Source: Petrosia ficiformis (Eukaryota > Porifera > Demospongiae > Haplosclerida > Petrosiidae). Taken from it: DNA of 64,000 nt. Where the stretch lies: NCBI GenBank assembly GCA_947044365.1, contig OX345636.1, forward strand, positions 27,145,466 through 27,209,465, written 5' to 3'. The number at the start of each line of letters is the position of its first letter. Within the stretch, counting starts at the first letter, position 1. Positions 1 through 12,216 of this stretch are shown here, in pieces. Position numbers and translations under genes: made by a program. Below the pieces are notes generated by a model. It had not been told where the DNA came from and made no database searches. It saw only the letters and a program-made list of their open reading frames with translations.

Positions 1-490
1 TGTCATTCATTCATTCATTCATTCATTCTGTCCCCACTTTTTTTATTTAATCGTCGATTTAAAGACTTCATGAAGTAGAGAAAGAAGTTTATCAAAATCG
101 TATTGAAAAAAGATTTGCCACAGACATTGTTTTAGCAAGTTATTCATTCATTCCTTCCCAACTTTTTTTACTTTGAACAGTTATAACTTGAAACGCATAC
201 CTCCTACAGCCGCCAAACTTTCTGATCTGTTCAAAAACATGGTCTTCTATTGCTCTGTTGTTTTTATAACGAAGTAAACTGTATGAAAAATTACTTAGAA
301 TGGAAAATCCTAAAATCACTACAGATCCTAGCCAGATGCTTTAAGCGTCGATTTAAAGACTTGATAGAGTAGAGAAAGAAGTTTATCAAAATCGTATTGA
401 AAAGAGATTTGCCACAGACATTGTTTTAGCAAATTACAGACTCATACATTCTATCTCTGTAAGCTCTCCAGTTTCTGCCATTTACTTGCA
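1..490. repeat. Dispersed repeat family C, copy 1
   Basis: This copy matches 9,877-10,370 along most of its length in the same orientation. It begins with a (TCAT)n-type tract. A ~90-bp block starting near 50 (a run about phase-shifted tttaaagactt and agatttgccacagacattg) recurs at about 345, so the repeat has internal direct repeats ~295 bp apart. There is no long ORF. The element type is unknown and the true left end may lie outside the window. Confidence 0.75.
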
Positions 491-1953
491 ATAACCCACA
501 CCCTCAGCCACACCCAATGTGATCACGTGAGATCAAACGTGGAGGTCAGTTTAGAGCAATACCTTCCTTTCTGCTATTATTGAACTTTTGTTTGACTTTC
601 AAATTACATATATTTGAACTGTAAGTTCAATGTTTTTGCTCATTGTAGTTGTAACAATGTACAATTCATTATAGGATAATTATCTTTAGTAACTGACAGT
701 TGTGGCATAGATATTTTGGTAATGAATGAGGTAATGAATATTTGTTGGAAGAGTATATTATGTAATTTGACTGTAAGTAATATAGTTATTATACTAGTGC
801 AAAGCAGTATAGCTGATGGAGAATCATTCTTAGTCATCTTCCATGTGTTTTTATATTTATCAGAAATAATCTCAGCCAGTCTAGCCACAAAAAACTTTCT
901 CAATCAACTTTCAACTTTATATAAACAACAAATTCAAATTTAAGCTTGTTACTTTCTCTCTTGCATCTCATTTATTTAATTGTTGCATATCCGTAAGCTA
1001 CAGCGGTGAGGCCATGCACCAAAGGTGCTTCATTACCCATTGTTTTACAACTAGAAAGCTTCCTAAAGCTCATGACAGAGACTTAGTACACTGAAATAAT
1101 GATGATTGGGAATATAGTGAGTTTTATTAAATTATTTGAAAATGATATATAAAATTTAGATTATATATATAATTATATATATATATATATATTATTATTA
1201 TTATATATATTTGTGCTATATAAAACCACTGTGCTTTCTCAGTGGCAAAAGAAATGTCAGCATTCCATTACCATACCACTGTGTATCCCGTCTCTTTGTA
1301 GGTGTTGCTAATAATTATATTAGAGGCAGTGATGAAGGAACACTTTCAGTGTATATAGAAGGGAAGAGGTGGAGGGTAAAATACTATTAGTACAGTCTAC
1401 TGGTAATGTTGTAAGGTGTAATGGTGAAGGATGCCTTTCAGCATTAGAGGGCTCACTATTATCATCGGATCATCAGACTCAGTATTACTGACCAGCATTT
1501 TCAAGATATCACTTGTTTCAAATTTGTGTTTTCTGTGTCATAATTATTTTACTTGTTTATACAAAATATTATAATAATAATCTGAACACAATGTAAAACC
1601 TCGATAGATTTTCACGCTGAAAAAACTCCATGTTTTCTTATGGTAAGCCTCTAGATCCAGTATAGATTATTTTTAGCACAAGAACTCCTCTCAGTGTTGC
1701 CAAATATCAGAGCCCTAGCTGGTATCCTTTGTTCAAAGGATAAAATACACTAGTCAAGAATGCCTAATGATACCAAATTTCATTAGGATTCTATATTATG
1801 TGACGAATCGTACCTTTTCACATGAACAATTAAATTTACTATTAATTTTGAATTTATTTACACTATCACAAATTATTCTAATACTGGAAATCATATATAC
1901 AACACTACAATAACATTATATAATTTTTAATATTGATCTTGATGTATACTCAC
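491..1953. other. AT-rich stretch without recognised gene
   Basis: Short overlapping ORFs on both strands at 640-943 look like chance frames in AT-rich DNA. An (AT)n tract lies at about 1,155-1,210. I see no domain, splice-supported exon or RNA gene here. Confidence 0.6.
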
Positions 1954-2046
1954 TTTATCAGTCGTATAAGCTTCTGCTCCAGCAGTAATTAGATCTTTTA
2001 CTCGCTGAATATTGTCTGTCCATATTGCATCACACAACTGTTGATT
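1954..2046 (-). CDS. Isolated ankyrin-type exon
   Basis: A 93-nt minus-strand open block is bounded by an AG acceptor (after a TTTC tract) and a GTGAGT donor, both in phase 0. It encodes 31 residues beginning NQQLCDAIWTDNIQRVKDLI and continuing with ITAGAEAY. Length, phase and pattern match the 31-residue DEALY exons of the large ankyrin gene at 34,103-34,195 and 53,121-53,213. That gene ends at 28,475 on the same strand, so this exon belongs to another related gene, or is a relic of one. No joining exon could be chained to it with confidence. Confidence 0.6.
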
Positions 2047-2362
2047 CTGAAATTATCAGAAATAGTATAATATAAAATCTGTTTTATTATAAACTATAGC
2101 TCTCAGTAAGAAAATAATAATAAAACACATCACAAACTTATTCCAAATTATTAAAATATCTGAAGTTATAGAACATCTCTTTCGCATGAATATACATGTA
2201 ATGTATTGTTAGTTTAATACTGGTGAGGAATTCAATTACCTGACTAAGTATAATATAAATGTACAATATTAATCCTATATCATGAGGCACATGATGATAT
2301 AACAAAGTTCTAATTAATTTCTGATTAAATGCACTGCAAAATAAAATTATTTATTGAAACAG

Positions 2363-2521
2363 GTTCCTCGGGGTGTGATTACAAAAAATGAAAATAAAAG
2401 AGATGAAATGGTACACATAATGGAAAAACTACAGGAATATGTCCCCACTTTAGGTGAAGAGAAAGAGTATATTAGAGCAGCTACTACTCTATGTGATGCC
2501 ACTTTTCACCGGTATTGGTTA
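2363..2521 (+). CDS. Orphan internal exon, product not recognised
   Basis: An open stretch of 159 nt follows an AG at 2,361-2,362 and ends at a GTAAGT donor at 2,522, in phase 0 at both ends. The 53 residues include VPRGVITKNENKRDEM and a helical-looking stretch with YVPTL. The pogo-like element starts only 42 bp after the donor, so the element sits in what would be its downstream intron. I do not recognise the family. It could be a fragment of a transposon-type protein or of a host gene. No partner exon was found. Confidence 0.4.
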
Positions 2522-2713
2522 GTAAGTTGCAAGGAATAGTGGAAATTGTAATTTAATTGGTCATACCGTAATTCGCTTTATTTTTGTTCGCTTAAATTTT
2601 GTTTAATTAATTTTCATTTCGCTAAATTTTCGTCAGATTCCAATTAAACGAAAAATTTGTTAAAACGAAATTTTTTTTTAAATAGCACGTGGCGACTGGC
2701 GAGGTGCAGCTGG

Positions 2714-3061
2714 ATGGAGAGAGAAGTGGCTTGTTGTGTCAGAGGCTACCATGTATACCAGGCTATATGGATAGCAGTGGTGGGAGAAGAGCTGGTATGT
2801 GAGAGGGAACCAACCAATTCCTTGGACAGGTATGCTGTAGCCGTTCTCAAGAATGAAATCATCATTGGACACCTGCCAAGAAAAATATCCAAAGTCTGTT
2901 CACTTTTCTTGAGAAGAGGAGGAACAGTGAGCTGTACTGTGACTGGAATGAGACGATATTCTTCTGATCTGCCACAAGGAGGGCTAGAGATTCCGTGCCA
3001 CTTGCTGTTCAAGAGTAAACCAAAAGAGATGGCCAAATTGAAACGATGTCTGAAACTATAA
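2714..3061 (+). CDS. HIRAN-domain protein encoded inside the pogo-like element
   Basis: The ORF gives 115 residues from the first ATG. Almost the whole product is one HIRAN-like domain: an opening VRGYHVYQAIW strand, a central REPTNSLDRYAVAVLKN segment, then IIGHLPRKIS and a strand-rich end. HIRAN domains (HIP116/HLTF, Rad5 N-terminus) bind DNA ends and occur alone or fused to repair helicases, so binding of DNA ends or of transposition intermediates is an inference. The gene runs toward the transposase, and their stop codons are about 170 bp apart. The frame is open upstream of the ATG to about 2,657, so a slightly earlier start or an upstream exon is possible. Confidence 0.75.
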   Translation: MEREVACCVRGYHVYQAIWIAVVGEELVCEREPTNSLDRYAVAVLKNEIIIGHLPRKISKVCSLFLRRGGTVSCTVTGMRRYSSDLPQGGLEIPCHLLFKSKPKEMAKLKRCLKL

Positions 3062-3228
3062 AATATCAGTTACAGCGTCTAAATTTTAATTTACAATAAT
3101 TGTGTATATGTATAATTTTTAAACAATTCATTTACAATGATAAGTTAACAATAATTGTGTGTGTATGTCTAATTTTTAACAAGTGATAAAAGTTAACATT
3201 AATTGTGTGTACATCCATGGTAGATAGC

Positions 3229-4838
3229 TCATTCACTATCGCTCAAGGTCACTGTATCATCATCATCATCATCATACTGGTAGTCTTCCTCTTCAGACTC
3301 TTCTTCCAAGTTTTTCTCCTCATCGTTGCCATCCAAGTCTTCATCCTCATCATTGCAATCTAGAGCTGCTAAAATACCAGCACGCCTAAACCCGTTTACC
3401 ACAAATTGAGGATTGTCTAAAAGATATTCTGCCATTTCCACCAACCATTTTGAAGTCAATAGTTTCATTGCACAAAAACTCAAGTCGACTGGCTGTATCT
3501 CTGTTGACTGTATGTCTATAACTCCATTAAGCTGCTTTGTGACTTCACCTGAGTACCACTCTTCAAACTTTCGTTTCAGAAAATCTTTTGCTGGTTTATT
3601 TACAGCAAGGTCCATAGGCTGCAGCAAATCAGTGGTGTTGGCAGGAATCAAACAAACATTGATGTTGTTTCCTTCAAGAAGACTATTGATTGATGTAGTA
3701 ATCTGGCCCTTGAACTTGTCTATTATAACTAGTGCTGCCTTAGTGGTATCCTTCAACAACTCTCTCATTTTGTCCACATATGGAATAATAATCTCCTCAA
3801 TATATTGAACCATTGTCTCTTCTGTTGACCAATGTTTTGGTGAATGGGTAATATGCCAGTCAACTGGAAAATCAAATTTCGGATGACAACGTGCAGTTTT
3901 ACCCTTATAAATTAACTGTAAAGGCGAAAAATCGCCTGTGAGCGAGCCACAGAAAATAGCAGTGATTTGCTGTTTATTGTTGACTCCACTTATTTCAACT
4001 CGTTTGGAACCTGCCAGTTCCATAGTCCAAGCAGATGCTGGCACTAAGTGAATGCCAGTCTGATCCCAGTTTAGTATGAGCTCAGGGGGGATCTCTTCCA
4101 TAGTCACTACAGACACGACATCATTAAGAAATGTTTCCTTTACTTTATCAAAGTCAGTTGGTTTGTACTTATTCTTTGAGGTAGTAGCCTTCCTCCTCAC
4201 AAACTTCATTCGATTCAGGAGATGGTATGCCCAGCTCCTACTCAAAGTAACATGGCCACCAAATTCTGCCAGCTGTGAGCAATTGCCTGCCATCAAAATT
4301 CCACGGGCAGCAGCCACCACAACCGAGGCTGTAATCACTCCTCCCTGCTCTCTTATTTTTTTTAAGTAAAGCTGTAATTGTTTGTCTACATTTTCACCGA
4401 GGAGGAGATGACGACCACGCTTTTTGGGTGGAAGAGTAGTCACCTCATCATCTGAATCCACCTGACGCTTTTGCTTCACACGCTCCAGATAAACTATCTT
4501 CATTGAATTGGCTGATGACCTGCTTACTTTCACACCGAGGTTTCTTGTAAAGAGGGCACTAGCAGCTGGTACACCGTGAAGGCTGGCATATTTGCCAATA
4601 GCGGCACGAACTTCAGGGGTATACCTAAAGTAAAAACAAAAATTAAGTCCTGCCTAACATAACATTTGATGATTTACCTTGTGTATGGCCCACGTTTTTT
4701 AGATTTATTTGTGTCCTCCATCGCTTTTTTCACCTCCCGGTTGGCCGAAGCTATGGCAGCAGATGACATGCTTGTTGACAGTGATCCCTTTGGATCTGGA
4801 AGTCCATCTCGTGGTTTAAAATAGTTTAGAATTGACAT
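3229..4838 (-). CDS. Pogo/Tigger-like DDE transposase (two exons)
   Basis: Exon 1 is 4,678-4,838 (start MSILNYFKPR) and exon 2 is 3,229-4,624. The intron has a GTAAAT donor and an AG acceptor. Phases agree and give 518 aa without a stop. A helix-turn-helix region follows the junction (YTPEVRAAIGKYASLHG). The DDE core shows the expected acidic residues: NWDQTGIHL, then IIDKFKGQ, then IPANTTDLLQPMD, with about 30 residues between the second and third. The C-terminus is an acidic tail with a run of D. It cuts and pastes the surrounding element in the nucleus. Length and motifs are those of a complete pogo-type enzyme, so the copy could be functional. Confidence 0.87.
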
Positions 4839-5078
4839 GGTAACTCAATCAGTAAGGCAAAAAGACCAGAAAGTAACACAGGAATAGACAGAGCTAACAG
4901 TAACAGGTACACCAACGAACTATAGACCACGTGTTAACTCGTACCGTATACACGTGTTGCTCTAAATATTCGTCATAACAAAATTTTAATGTGTAATAAT
5001 TTTCGAATAAAATATTTTCGTGTATTTGGAGGAATACGAAAATTTTTTTACAACAAAAAAAAGGCGAATTACGGTATA

Positions 5079-6119
5079 GAGGTAATTATTATTTAATAAT
5101 TGTAATTTCAATATCCTTATGCTGTCTAATAGATGTACAAATAAGTAGAATAAGTATTTTAATTGAGTTGTTGTAGGTTTCCAAACCTTCTTTGTGCATC
5201 TAATATGAGATGTTAGGCATGAAAATTAATTATGACTGGTACTTTTACATATTTTAATATAATTAGTACAAAGTAGCTATGATGCTATGATGTGAGATGT
5301 ATTTATCCTGAACAACCAACTAATTGTTAAATATTTGCAACTGTACCAACAAATATATTTATTTTAACAATTCTAATTTTGCAGTGTGAGTTATTCATAG
5401 TGTGGTCATTTTTCAAAAACTCATTTGCTCTTTTCGTTCAGCAGCTTAATTTCAATATCTTTCTATTATTCTCTATAATCAAGTTAAATTCCTAAAATGT
5501 TTACACTATACAAGACTAGTGAAGAAAAGCATCCACCCACACTTTAAACAGGAGCACTAATAATCATAATTATTATATAAATAAATTTCACAAACACATG
5601 TACTATATGTATATTGACATACCAATTCCTGTTGTTGTTGCCCATCCATTTGTAGTGGAAGTGAAAGTAGTTTACAATATGTTGAACTTCAGTATCATCA
5701 AATATCTAGACAGTTAGTAAGCTAGGAAATGATGAGTTAGGAACAATTTATAATTTATTTCACATCCAGGTTCCTGAAATAATAATAATAATATCAGGAG
5801 TATAATGATAGTAATAGAGTATTTAACAAGAACATTCATTGACACAGTTTCTATATGTAACATACATTATTGTAAATATGATATCACACACATCTTTACA
5901 ACTATCAGTAATAGAATAGACAGTGAAGTAATAGTATTAGTCATTGACCTTAAGTAATATGTTCATTCATAGTAGTGCCAGTAGAAAGACATTTTAGTAT
6001 TAGAGAGATATTTTTTGGGACAGAAAGGTGAAGACATGTTTTTGAGAAACTCAAATCCAATCCAATGATCATTATTTTTGTTTAAAACATGGAAGTATTA
6101 AAAAAAACCTCAATGCTAT
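5079..6119. other. AT-rich stretch with one possible minus-strand exon
   Basis: Mostly low-complexity AT-rich DNA. At 5,623-5,705 (minus) an 83-nt open block has an AG acceptor and a GTATGT donor and would encode a short peptide containing EVQHIVNYFHFHYKWMG. It is not recognised and could not be chained to another exon. Nothing else is supported. Confidence 0.35.
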
Positions 6120-6480
6120 AGTAATTCATAACAGCAACACTGAGTTGGTCAGTAATAATAATAGTAATCTATTATATATACTCACTAAGGTAATAGTATA
6201 ATATTAATTGATTACATTGACTATTGTAATATGCAATAGTAATAGTATAATATATTACACTGACTTTAGAGATATTAGTAATAGTAATAGTAATGTATAT
6301 ATACTCTAATAGTAATAGTATAATATATTACACTGCCTTAAGAGATATTAATAATAGTAATATACTGATTTTTTAAGGTAATAGTAACAAATATATTACA
6401 CCGACTTTGGAAGTAATAGTAATAGTAATAAAATATACTGATTTGTAAGGTAATAGTAATAATAATTATAGTAATTTATA
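6120..6480. repeat. Degenerate tandem repeat, AATAGTAATAGTATAAT type
   Basis: Units containing aatagtaatagtataat and atattacactgactt recur several times with drift over ~360 bp. It is a noncoding minisatellite-like tract. Confidence 0.65.
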
Positions 6481-6859
6481 TAAAGTTACCAAAACCACAC
6501 TGTGTTAACTATAGTGTTGTTTTAGTATGTAATGTTAAAGATGTTTATTTTTTTATAGCTTCGTATATCCCTGTTACTCTAGCTCTATGCTATTATCAGG
6601 AACATTAAATACTCATTTTACAACTGGCTAATATCTACTATTGAAGTCCACTAAAAGGAAAAGTAGACATGGCATTGGGTGATAATCATCATTATAAATG
6701 AACATCAGCCTCAGATACGGGACTAGTTTACTGATTAATTCAACTATAATAATGTTTATGCTAAAGAACTTACTCTCAAGTTTCACGTTGCCTATGATTA
6801 ACTCAGTAGATCTTCACTTATCAAGGCCAGCCTTTAACATACTTGTGGTATCAACACTG

Positions 6860-7620
6860 TCACGAATTGGAATTTCCCCTTTTGATTGACCATAGCCGGA
6901 CAAAGTTAAGGAGGGCGGTGGTCAATCTTCCCCTTGTGTTGTTACGTTACGATCAGTGGCCGAGAAATCAGCTGTGCTCGAATCGCGTGAAACTTATGAA
7001 GGGTGTGGTCAATACATTTTGCACATCGATCGCCAGACAGAAGTTCTCTGTCTCGAAAGATCTATAACTAGTAAGTAGCCTGGTGTCAGTAACCAATTTG
7101 TTACTGTCAGAAAAGCAGCAAGGATCGAGAATTTGAAATCAGTTAGCCTAGGAGCTGCAAAGCACTGTGAAGGAGTGTAAAACTCAAGTATCGTAACTGT
7201 TGTTTATTCTACTCTAATGTGCTAGCCCTCCTCCTTTGGCAGAGTAGGATCTAGAATGAGAGTTGGAATGTGTGAAAACTGAAAAGTTTATATTCATAGA
7301 CTGTACAAGAGTTAGGTGATGATTGAGGGCATCACGCCAGCAATCATTTCTGCCTTTGGGATAAGTATTACTCCAATCCTGTTGTAATATTTTGGTAGCT
7401 ATTGTAAATGAATCATGTTTATGTCTAGATGGACTAATGACCATGTGTTAATTTACATAGTTGTCCTGTTGCCCTGTATTGTTTATTATTATACTGGTAC
7501 AGGTTCTGTTCTTGTGTATAATATGCATCCATGTTGTAATTCATTCTTGGTTTTGAGTTATAATAAAGGACCTACATGTACTTGTAAATAGTGTTTGACA
7601 CTCGAACAAAAATGCTTTGC
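6860..7620 (+). other. GC- and CpG-richer stretch, possible promoter/first exon
   Basis: Between about 6,860 and 7,070 the sequence is clearly richer in GC and CpG than its surroundings and ends at a GTAAGT (about 7,071). An AATAAA occurs at 7,562-7,567. No ORF has a recognisable product. It could be a noncoding first exon or another repeat. Confidence 0.25.
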
Positions 7621-8293
7621 CCCTCTGGTAATTTCAAATTCAGAAAACAGAGATAATCAATCATATTTATACACTCATTTCTTTGGGCTGCTGTTGGCAA
7701 TTTATCATTATTGTAATAATATTATGACAACATGACTTAAAAACATGCTTCCAAGTATATGATGTTTTATCTCTCTGAATGCATCAGAATCAACTTCAGG
7801 GGATTTAAATAAACTTTAAATCCTTACCACCTCCCTATATGCTGTATGGTTAAATGGTAGCAGGTAATTTTCATCAGGAGAAAAAAATTGACGATTTCAC
7901 CAGTTTAACTGGTTAAAATATTGTAACAGCACATCAGTCTTCAGAATTGTTTGGCTCCTTTTTACAATCTAGGTTCTCACCAACCAAAATGCTTTGATAA
8001 ACAATGTAGCCATGAAGAGAAAACTCTTTCTCTGTGTGAGTATCAATAGCGCTAAATCTAAGCTTTAATTCCACTGCTGCATTGCTGCTTTGGTAAAACT
8101 TTCCCTGGTGTGAACTATACTATCTATGGTGAAAAGTATCCGCTATGTAGTACTACCCGCTCCTTAAACATTTTCGTACCTATCTTTCTTAACTTGTATT
8201 ATTATATAATACATGTATTTCAGTTGTTACTGTATACCTTTCTCCATGTTGTGGTTTTCACACATTCTAAATGTACATGTACTAGTAATGTTA
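7621..8293. other. No gene seen
   Basis: AT-rich DNA with only short chance ORFs on both strands. No motif, splice-consistent exon or repeat boundary could be supported. Confidence 0.5.
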
Positions 8294-8420
8294 GACTAGC
8301 ATGCTAACCCCTCCTCCTTTTTGATAAGCTGACTGGTGGAGGAGGGTGTTCGCCGAAATGCTTCTAAATTCTCCTCCACCATTCAGCTTAATAAAAGTAG
8401 GATGTGTTAGCAGGCTAGAC
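8294..8420. repeat. 127-bp foldback element
   Basis: The outer ends (gactagc and gctagac) and the next ~50 bp are imperfect inverted repeats: a ctcctcc block, an aagctga block and a ggtggagga block pair with tcctcca, tcagctt and the same order reversed. A central ~25-nt loop remains. TA flanks both ends, which would fit a short TA-target MITE. It could form a long RNA or DNA hairpin. Confidence 0.65.
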
Positions 8421-8861
8421 TATATAGTAAACCTGACTTGCTTCTAGACTGTCAGCTCATCAAAAAGGTACAGGCGTTAGCGCTCAAGGCTTGAATCATG
8501 CTGATGTGTCATTTTCATATATGGGGGTATAGCTACTGTGTCAACTTTGTAGGTTATGGACTTTTGATGATAATTTCATCCCACCTATATACTTACATTA
8601 AGAAAGTCTGCAAACAGTTAGAACACAGAATATATTATAGTTTGATGCTTGTTTGTGACGCTTTGTGGTGCCCATGGATTCCTGGTTAGCCTAATCTTGT
8701 ATCTAATTTATTATGTAATTTCTCTAACTACAGCATAAATATATATATTTTTTATGAAGTCATAGTTTCTACTGAGAATTTTTAGTTTTAAAATTGTGAT
8801 TGGTAGAGCTGTTTATCTAACTTGATACAACTCTTGTTTAGGAATATCTCTGTATTTTTAT

Positions 8862-9370
8862 GGCCCGTAGGGCCATCCCTATAATTGCTTTCCACGGGGT
8901 TTAATGTATATATATATATATATATATATTCTTGTGTCACTTGCGCGACTATTCGTTGTATACGTAGTTAAGGAAGTTGCGTCATTCCCGGGGGCTCGGT
9001 CAATTAATGGGCGTGGCGCGTAAAAGAACGCGCGTTTGAGCTACAGACCAGCCAGGAAGATTCAGAAAGGATGTAAAACTGCTAATAACTGTTGTATATA
9101 GCAGAGAAACAGTATAGATATTATGCAAGAATCTTTAACAAGTAAGTATAATAAGTTGTTGAGTTTCAGACACGAGGAAGTCATCATTTAGAACCTTGAA
9201 GGAGTACCTCAGTCAGTTCATCAGACATCTGTGTACAATTAGGCTTACACTTACGTCTTCAGGCCCCAGGAGTACACAGAAAGGTAGAGACACTAGTGCC
9301 ATCAGCAATGCTTAATACATAGTCATCACAAAGCAAATATAGGGATGTTTTTTTCTCTATATACACTTGT
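8862..9370 (+). repeat. Dispersed repeat family A, copy 1
   Basis: The repeat starts at a palindromic head, TGGCCCGTAGGGCCA, followed by a (TA)n tract. A GC-rich block follows (cgtcattcccgggggctcgg, gcgtggcgcgtaaaagaacg), and the copy ends at ctctatatacacttgtt. It is closely related to 15,888-16,407 and shares both ends with 19,233-19,720. A GTAAGT and a TTTCAG about 35 bp apart are conserved in several copies. There is no coding capacity. The class is unknown; it could be a non-autonomous retroelement or a DNA element. Confidence 0.8.
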
Positions 9371-9876
9371 TCCACAAGACTATTTCTTCTCGGCATGGAT
9401 AGCAACAGCCTTAAGGCAATTTGCTTCATTGTTCACTGCTTTCATCATACATATCTTCAGGGTAGGGAAAATGTTTGATCTTTGAACTTTTATTCGTTTG
9501 TGTACATTCGAAGTTAAATGTTTCCCACCAGCGAGAGTGTTTCAGAGGTTGCTGTTTGCTTGCTCTTATATCAACAGGAATAGTAATCCTTATGAAGCAC
9601 AAGGATAGTTTTGGAAGCTTCCTATAATCAAACAGGGTAGGAATTTAAGCATTGCAGCACTGATTATTAATAACATGTGTGAATGCTTCGTTCATTTTGG
9701 CTGACGAAACTTCAAAGATAGTTTTCCAGCCTTCGTCTCAGCCATGATACAATGGTAACTTAATTCACACAGGCATTCGGGTATGTGGACATTTACCATT
9801 CTACATGCAAAGTATAATGTTCTCGTTGGGCTCGTTGGGCTCGCCGCGCCCACGCGTGGGCGAGTCTAGCACTTTG
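9371..9876. other. No gene recognised; GC-rich palindromic spot near 9,840
   Basis: Unique-looking DNA without a supported ORF. A palindrome around cgcccacgcgtgggcg at about 9,846-9,862 directly precedes repeat C copy 2 and may be part of it. Confidence 0.5.
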
Positions 9877-10370
9877 GTTGTCATTCTGTCATTCATTCAT
9901 TCTGTCAACTTTTTAAATTTAAGCGTAGATGTAAAGACTTGATAGAGTAGAGAAAGAAGTTTCTCAAAATCATATTGAAAAGAAATTTGCCACAGACATT
10001 GTATTAGCAAGTTATTCATTCATTCCTTCCCAACTTTTTTTACTTTGAACAGTTATAACTTCAAACGTATACCTCCCACAGCCGCCAAACTTTCAGATCT
10101 GTTCAAAAACATGGTCTTCTATTGCTCTGTTGTTTTTATAACGAAGTATGAAAAGTCACTTAGAATGGAAAATGCTAAAATCACTACAGATCCTAGCCAG
10201 ATGCTTTAAGGGTCGATTTAAAGACTTGATGGAGTAGAGAAAGAAGTTTATAAAAATCGTATTGAAAAGAGATTTGCCACAGACATTGTTTTAGCAAGTT
10301 ACAGACATCTCTGTAAGCTCTCCAGTTTCTGCCATTTACTTGCAATAACCCATACCCTCAGTCAGTTTAG
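9877..10370. repeat. Dispersed repeat family C, copy 2
   Basis: Same orientation and order as 1-490, including the internal duplication of the tttgccacagacattg block, with a few small deletions. It is noncoding. Confidence 0.78.
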
Positions 10371-12216
10371 CATTCTAGGTTACTCCACTTTAAGTTACCA
10401 CCACTTGAATTTACTTTTAGCAATGCAATGATAAGGATTTGATTAAATTTATACTAACTGACTAAAATTAGATGGCATGCACAAATGTTGAATTCTTGCT
10501 TTTAAAAATTTGTGATCCCCCAAAAAATTTATGCCATACCAACAACAATTTACTGGAACAATTATTTTGTACTAAATAGGGTATACTATGTTTGTACTAA
10601 GTAGGGTATATTACGTTAAAGATGTTACAGCAGGCCTTTGACTTGTGTGGCAAACCAATAGTTTTACAGTTCCAGTTGTTGTAGATTGCGGTTACACATG
10701 ATTTTTAAAAATACGCAATATAGGTGATAGGGTTATGTTACATGAATGCACTTGCAGTGCAGAACCCTCGTCAAAACAGACAATATATTATTATACTGAG
10801 ATTATATTATGTTTGTGTGTGTGCATTATAATGTACACTCCAACTCCTACTAGCTATATAGTATAGAGCAGTGTTAATATCCCGCTTCAATCACTTCCAT
10901 TATTATCATCATGATTGTTATTCTTATGATTAAACGTTATTGTTATTTCATTATTATTATAATATCACTACGTATACTGATCAACTCACTCAAGTGTGAT
11001 TATATTAAAGAACAAATTACAATAATTTTAAGCATGCATGCTGTACATATGAATGGCAATGGCGGACACATCCCTCGATCCAAGCTAAGGGCTTGGGGAG
11101 ATTATGGTTTAAAAGTGAACAAACCACTAATATATATGCACAATTTATGAGTAGGTGAGTATCTTTGTTGATACCCTCAGGGTCAACAAGAATTTTAGAA
11201 TATAGTGGCTGTCTGGTGAGCCAAATTCTCAGACAACGAGAGCTTGGTCACAATTGACAACTTCTCATTCACCAAATCCTGCATGAATCAGATTACAGAA
11301 AACATTATACCACATGCATATATGTGCATTAACTAAGATGGTATGGAACTCGAAAATGTAAAAGATTTGGTTAAAAGACAAACAGTTGAAGCTAGCTGCA
11401 CTGAAAACAAATCAAGTTTCAACAAGTTTCCATAGTTTGCAACATATAAGAGACTAAATGTATAATTTATGCTTCTGAATAATTATGTTTGCTATTGGAA
11501 ACAACAAGTTTCGATTTGGATTTCAGCATCTAAAGAAATACAATGTTTCTTTCCTTTTCTTTCGAGAGAAATTCAATGTGTTATGAGCTGTTTCACCCAC
11601 ACCACACCCTAATATGATACATTCCTATAAAGGTAATATCATGGAACTAGTAAAATTGCATCGTTATATGAGATAAAGCACAAGTTCAGTTAGATGAGAT
11701 TAAGCATATAGGCATAGGAAGATGATTTTAATCGTGGGGGCAATGTCCAAAATAGATAATAATTAATAACAATGTGGCTTGTGGAGCTGATTCTTAGATT
11801 ACACAATAAACCACAAGTGGTATTATTACACCTTACTGCATATTGGTCAGTGTGAATTAATATGCATTTCTATTATATAAGAAGTATAACATTCCATGAG
11901 TGTCATGCCCCATGGAATTTTATCCATGGATTCCTGTGCCCGCATATCCCCCACGCTTCCTACACCACTGTAAAGCATAAGTTGGAAAGCATTACACCTA
12001 TATCTGGAGTGGTTGATAGCAATGTCAGTAGTTTGTCTATATAGCTGTCTTTTGGCAAAAGCGTTACTCATGCTGTTTGAATCATTCTTTCCCTCCTTAC
12101 AATTGCAAAACTTTCTAGACAGCTATAAAATTAAAACTATATTGGCATGGATTCGTTGTGCTGTGCATGCATTGTAATAATAATTATATACATATACGTC
12201 CAAAAAGCATGATAAG
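10371..12216. repeat. Gene-free stretch with repeat family B copy 1 at about 11,070-11,330
   Basis: The block around 11,070-11,330 (cgatccaag, aatatatatgcacaattta, gattacagaaaacattat) matches 16,850-17,075 in the same order and orientation. The 10,900-11,000 stretch also resembles 25,200-25,290. No coding gene is supported. Confidence 0.6.

Larger units (their letters stand above)
2564..5076. mobile_element. Pogo/Tigger-like DNA transposon with accessory HIRAN gene
   Basis: Terminal inverted repeats read CCGTAATTCGC inward from both ends (2,566-2,576 and 5,064-5,074). Each is flanked by TA (2,564-2,565 and 5,075-5,076), as expected for the TA target duplication of the Tc1/mariner-pogo group. 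Several further TTCGCT-type motifs occur just inside the left end and are candidate transposase binding sites. The 2.5-kb body holds two convergent genes: a spliced transposase on the minus strand and a HIRAN-domain ORF on the plus strand. Both look intact, so this may be a young or active copy. Confidence 0.88.

Noticed and set aside
2678..3036. Minus-strand ORFs opposite the HIRAN gene
   Set aside because: They are shadows; the plus frame has a coherent domain and the minus frames do not.
3413..4369. Plus-strand ORFs of 131 and 97 aa inside the transposase
   Set aside because: They overlap a clear DDE transposase on the other strand and show no motif.
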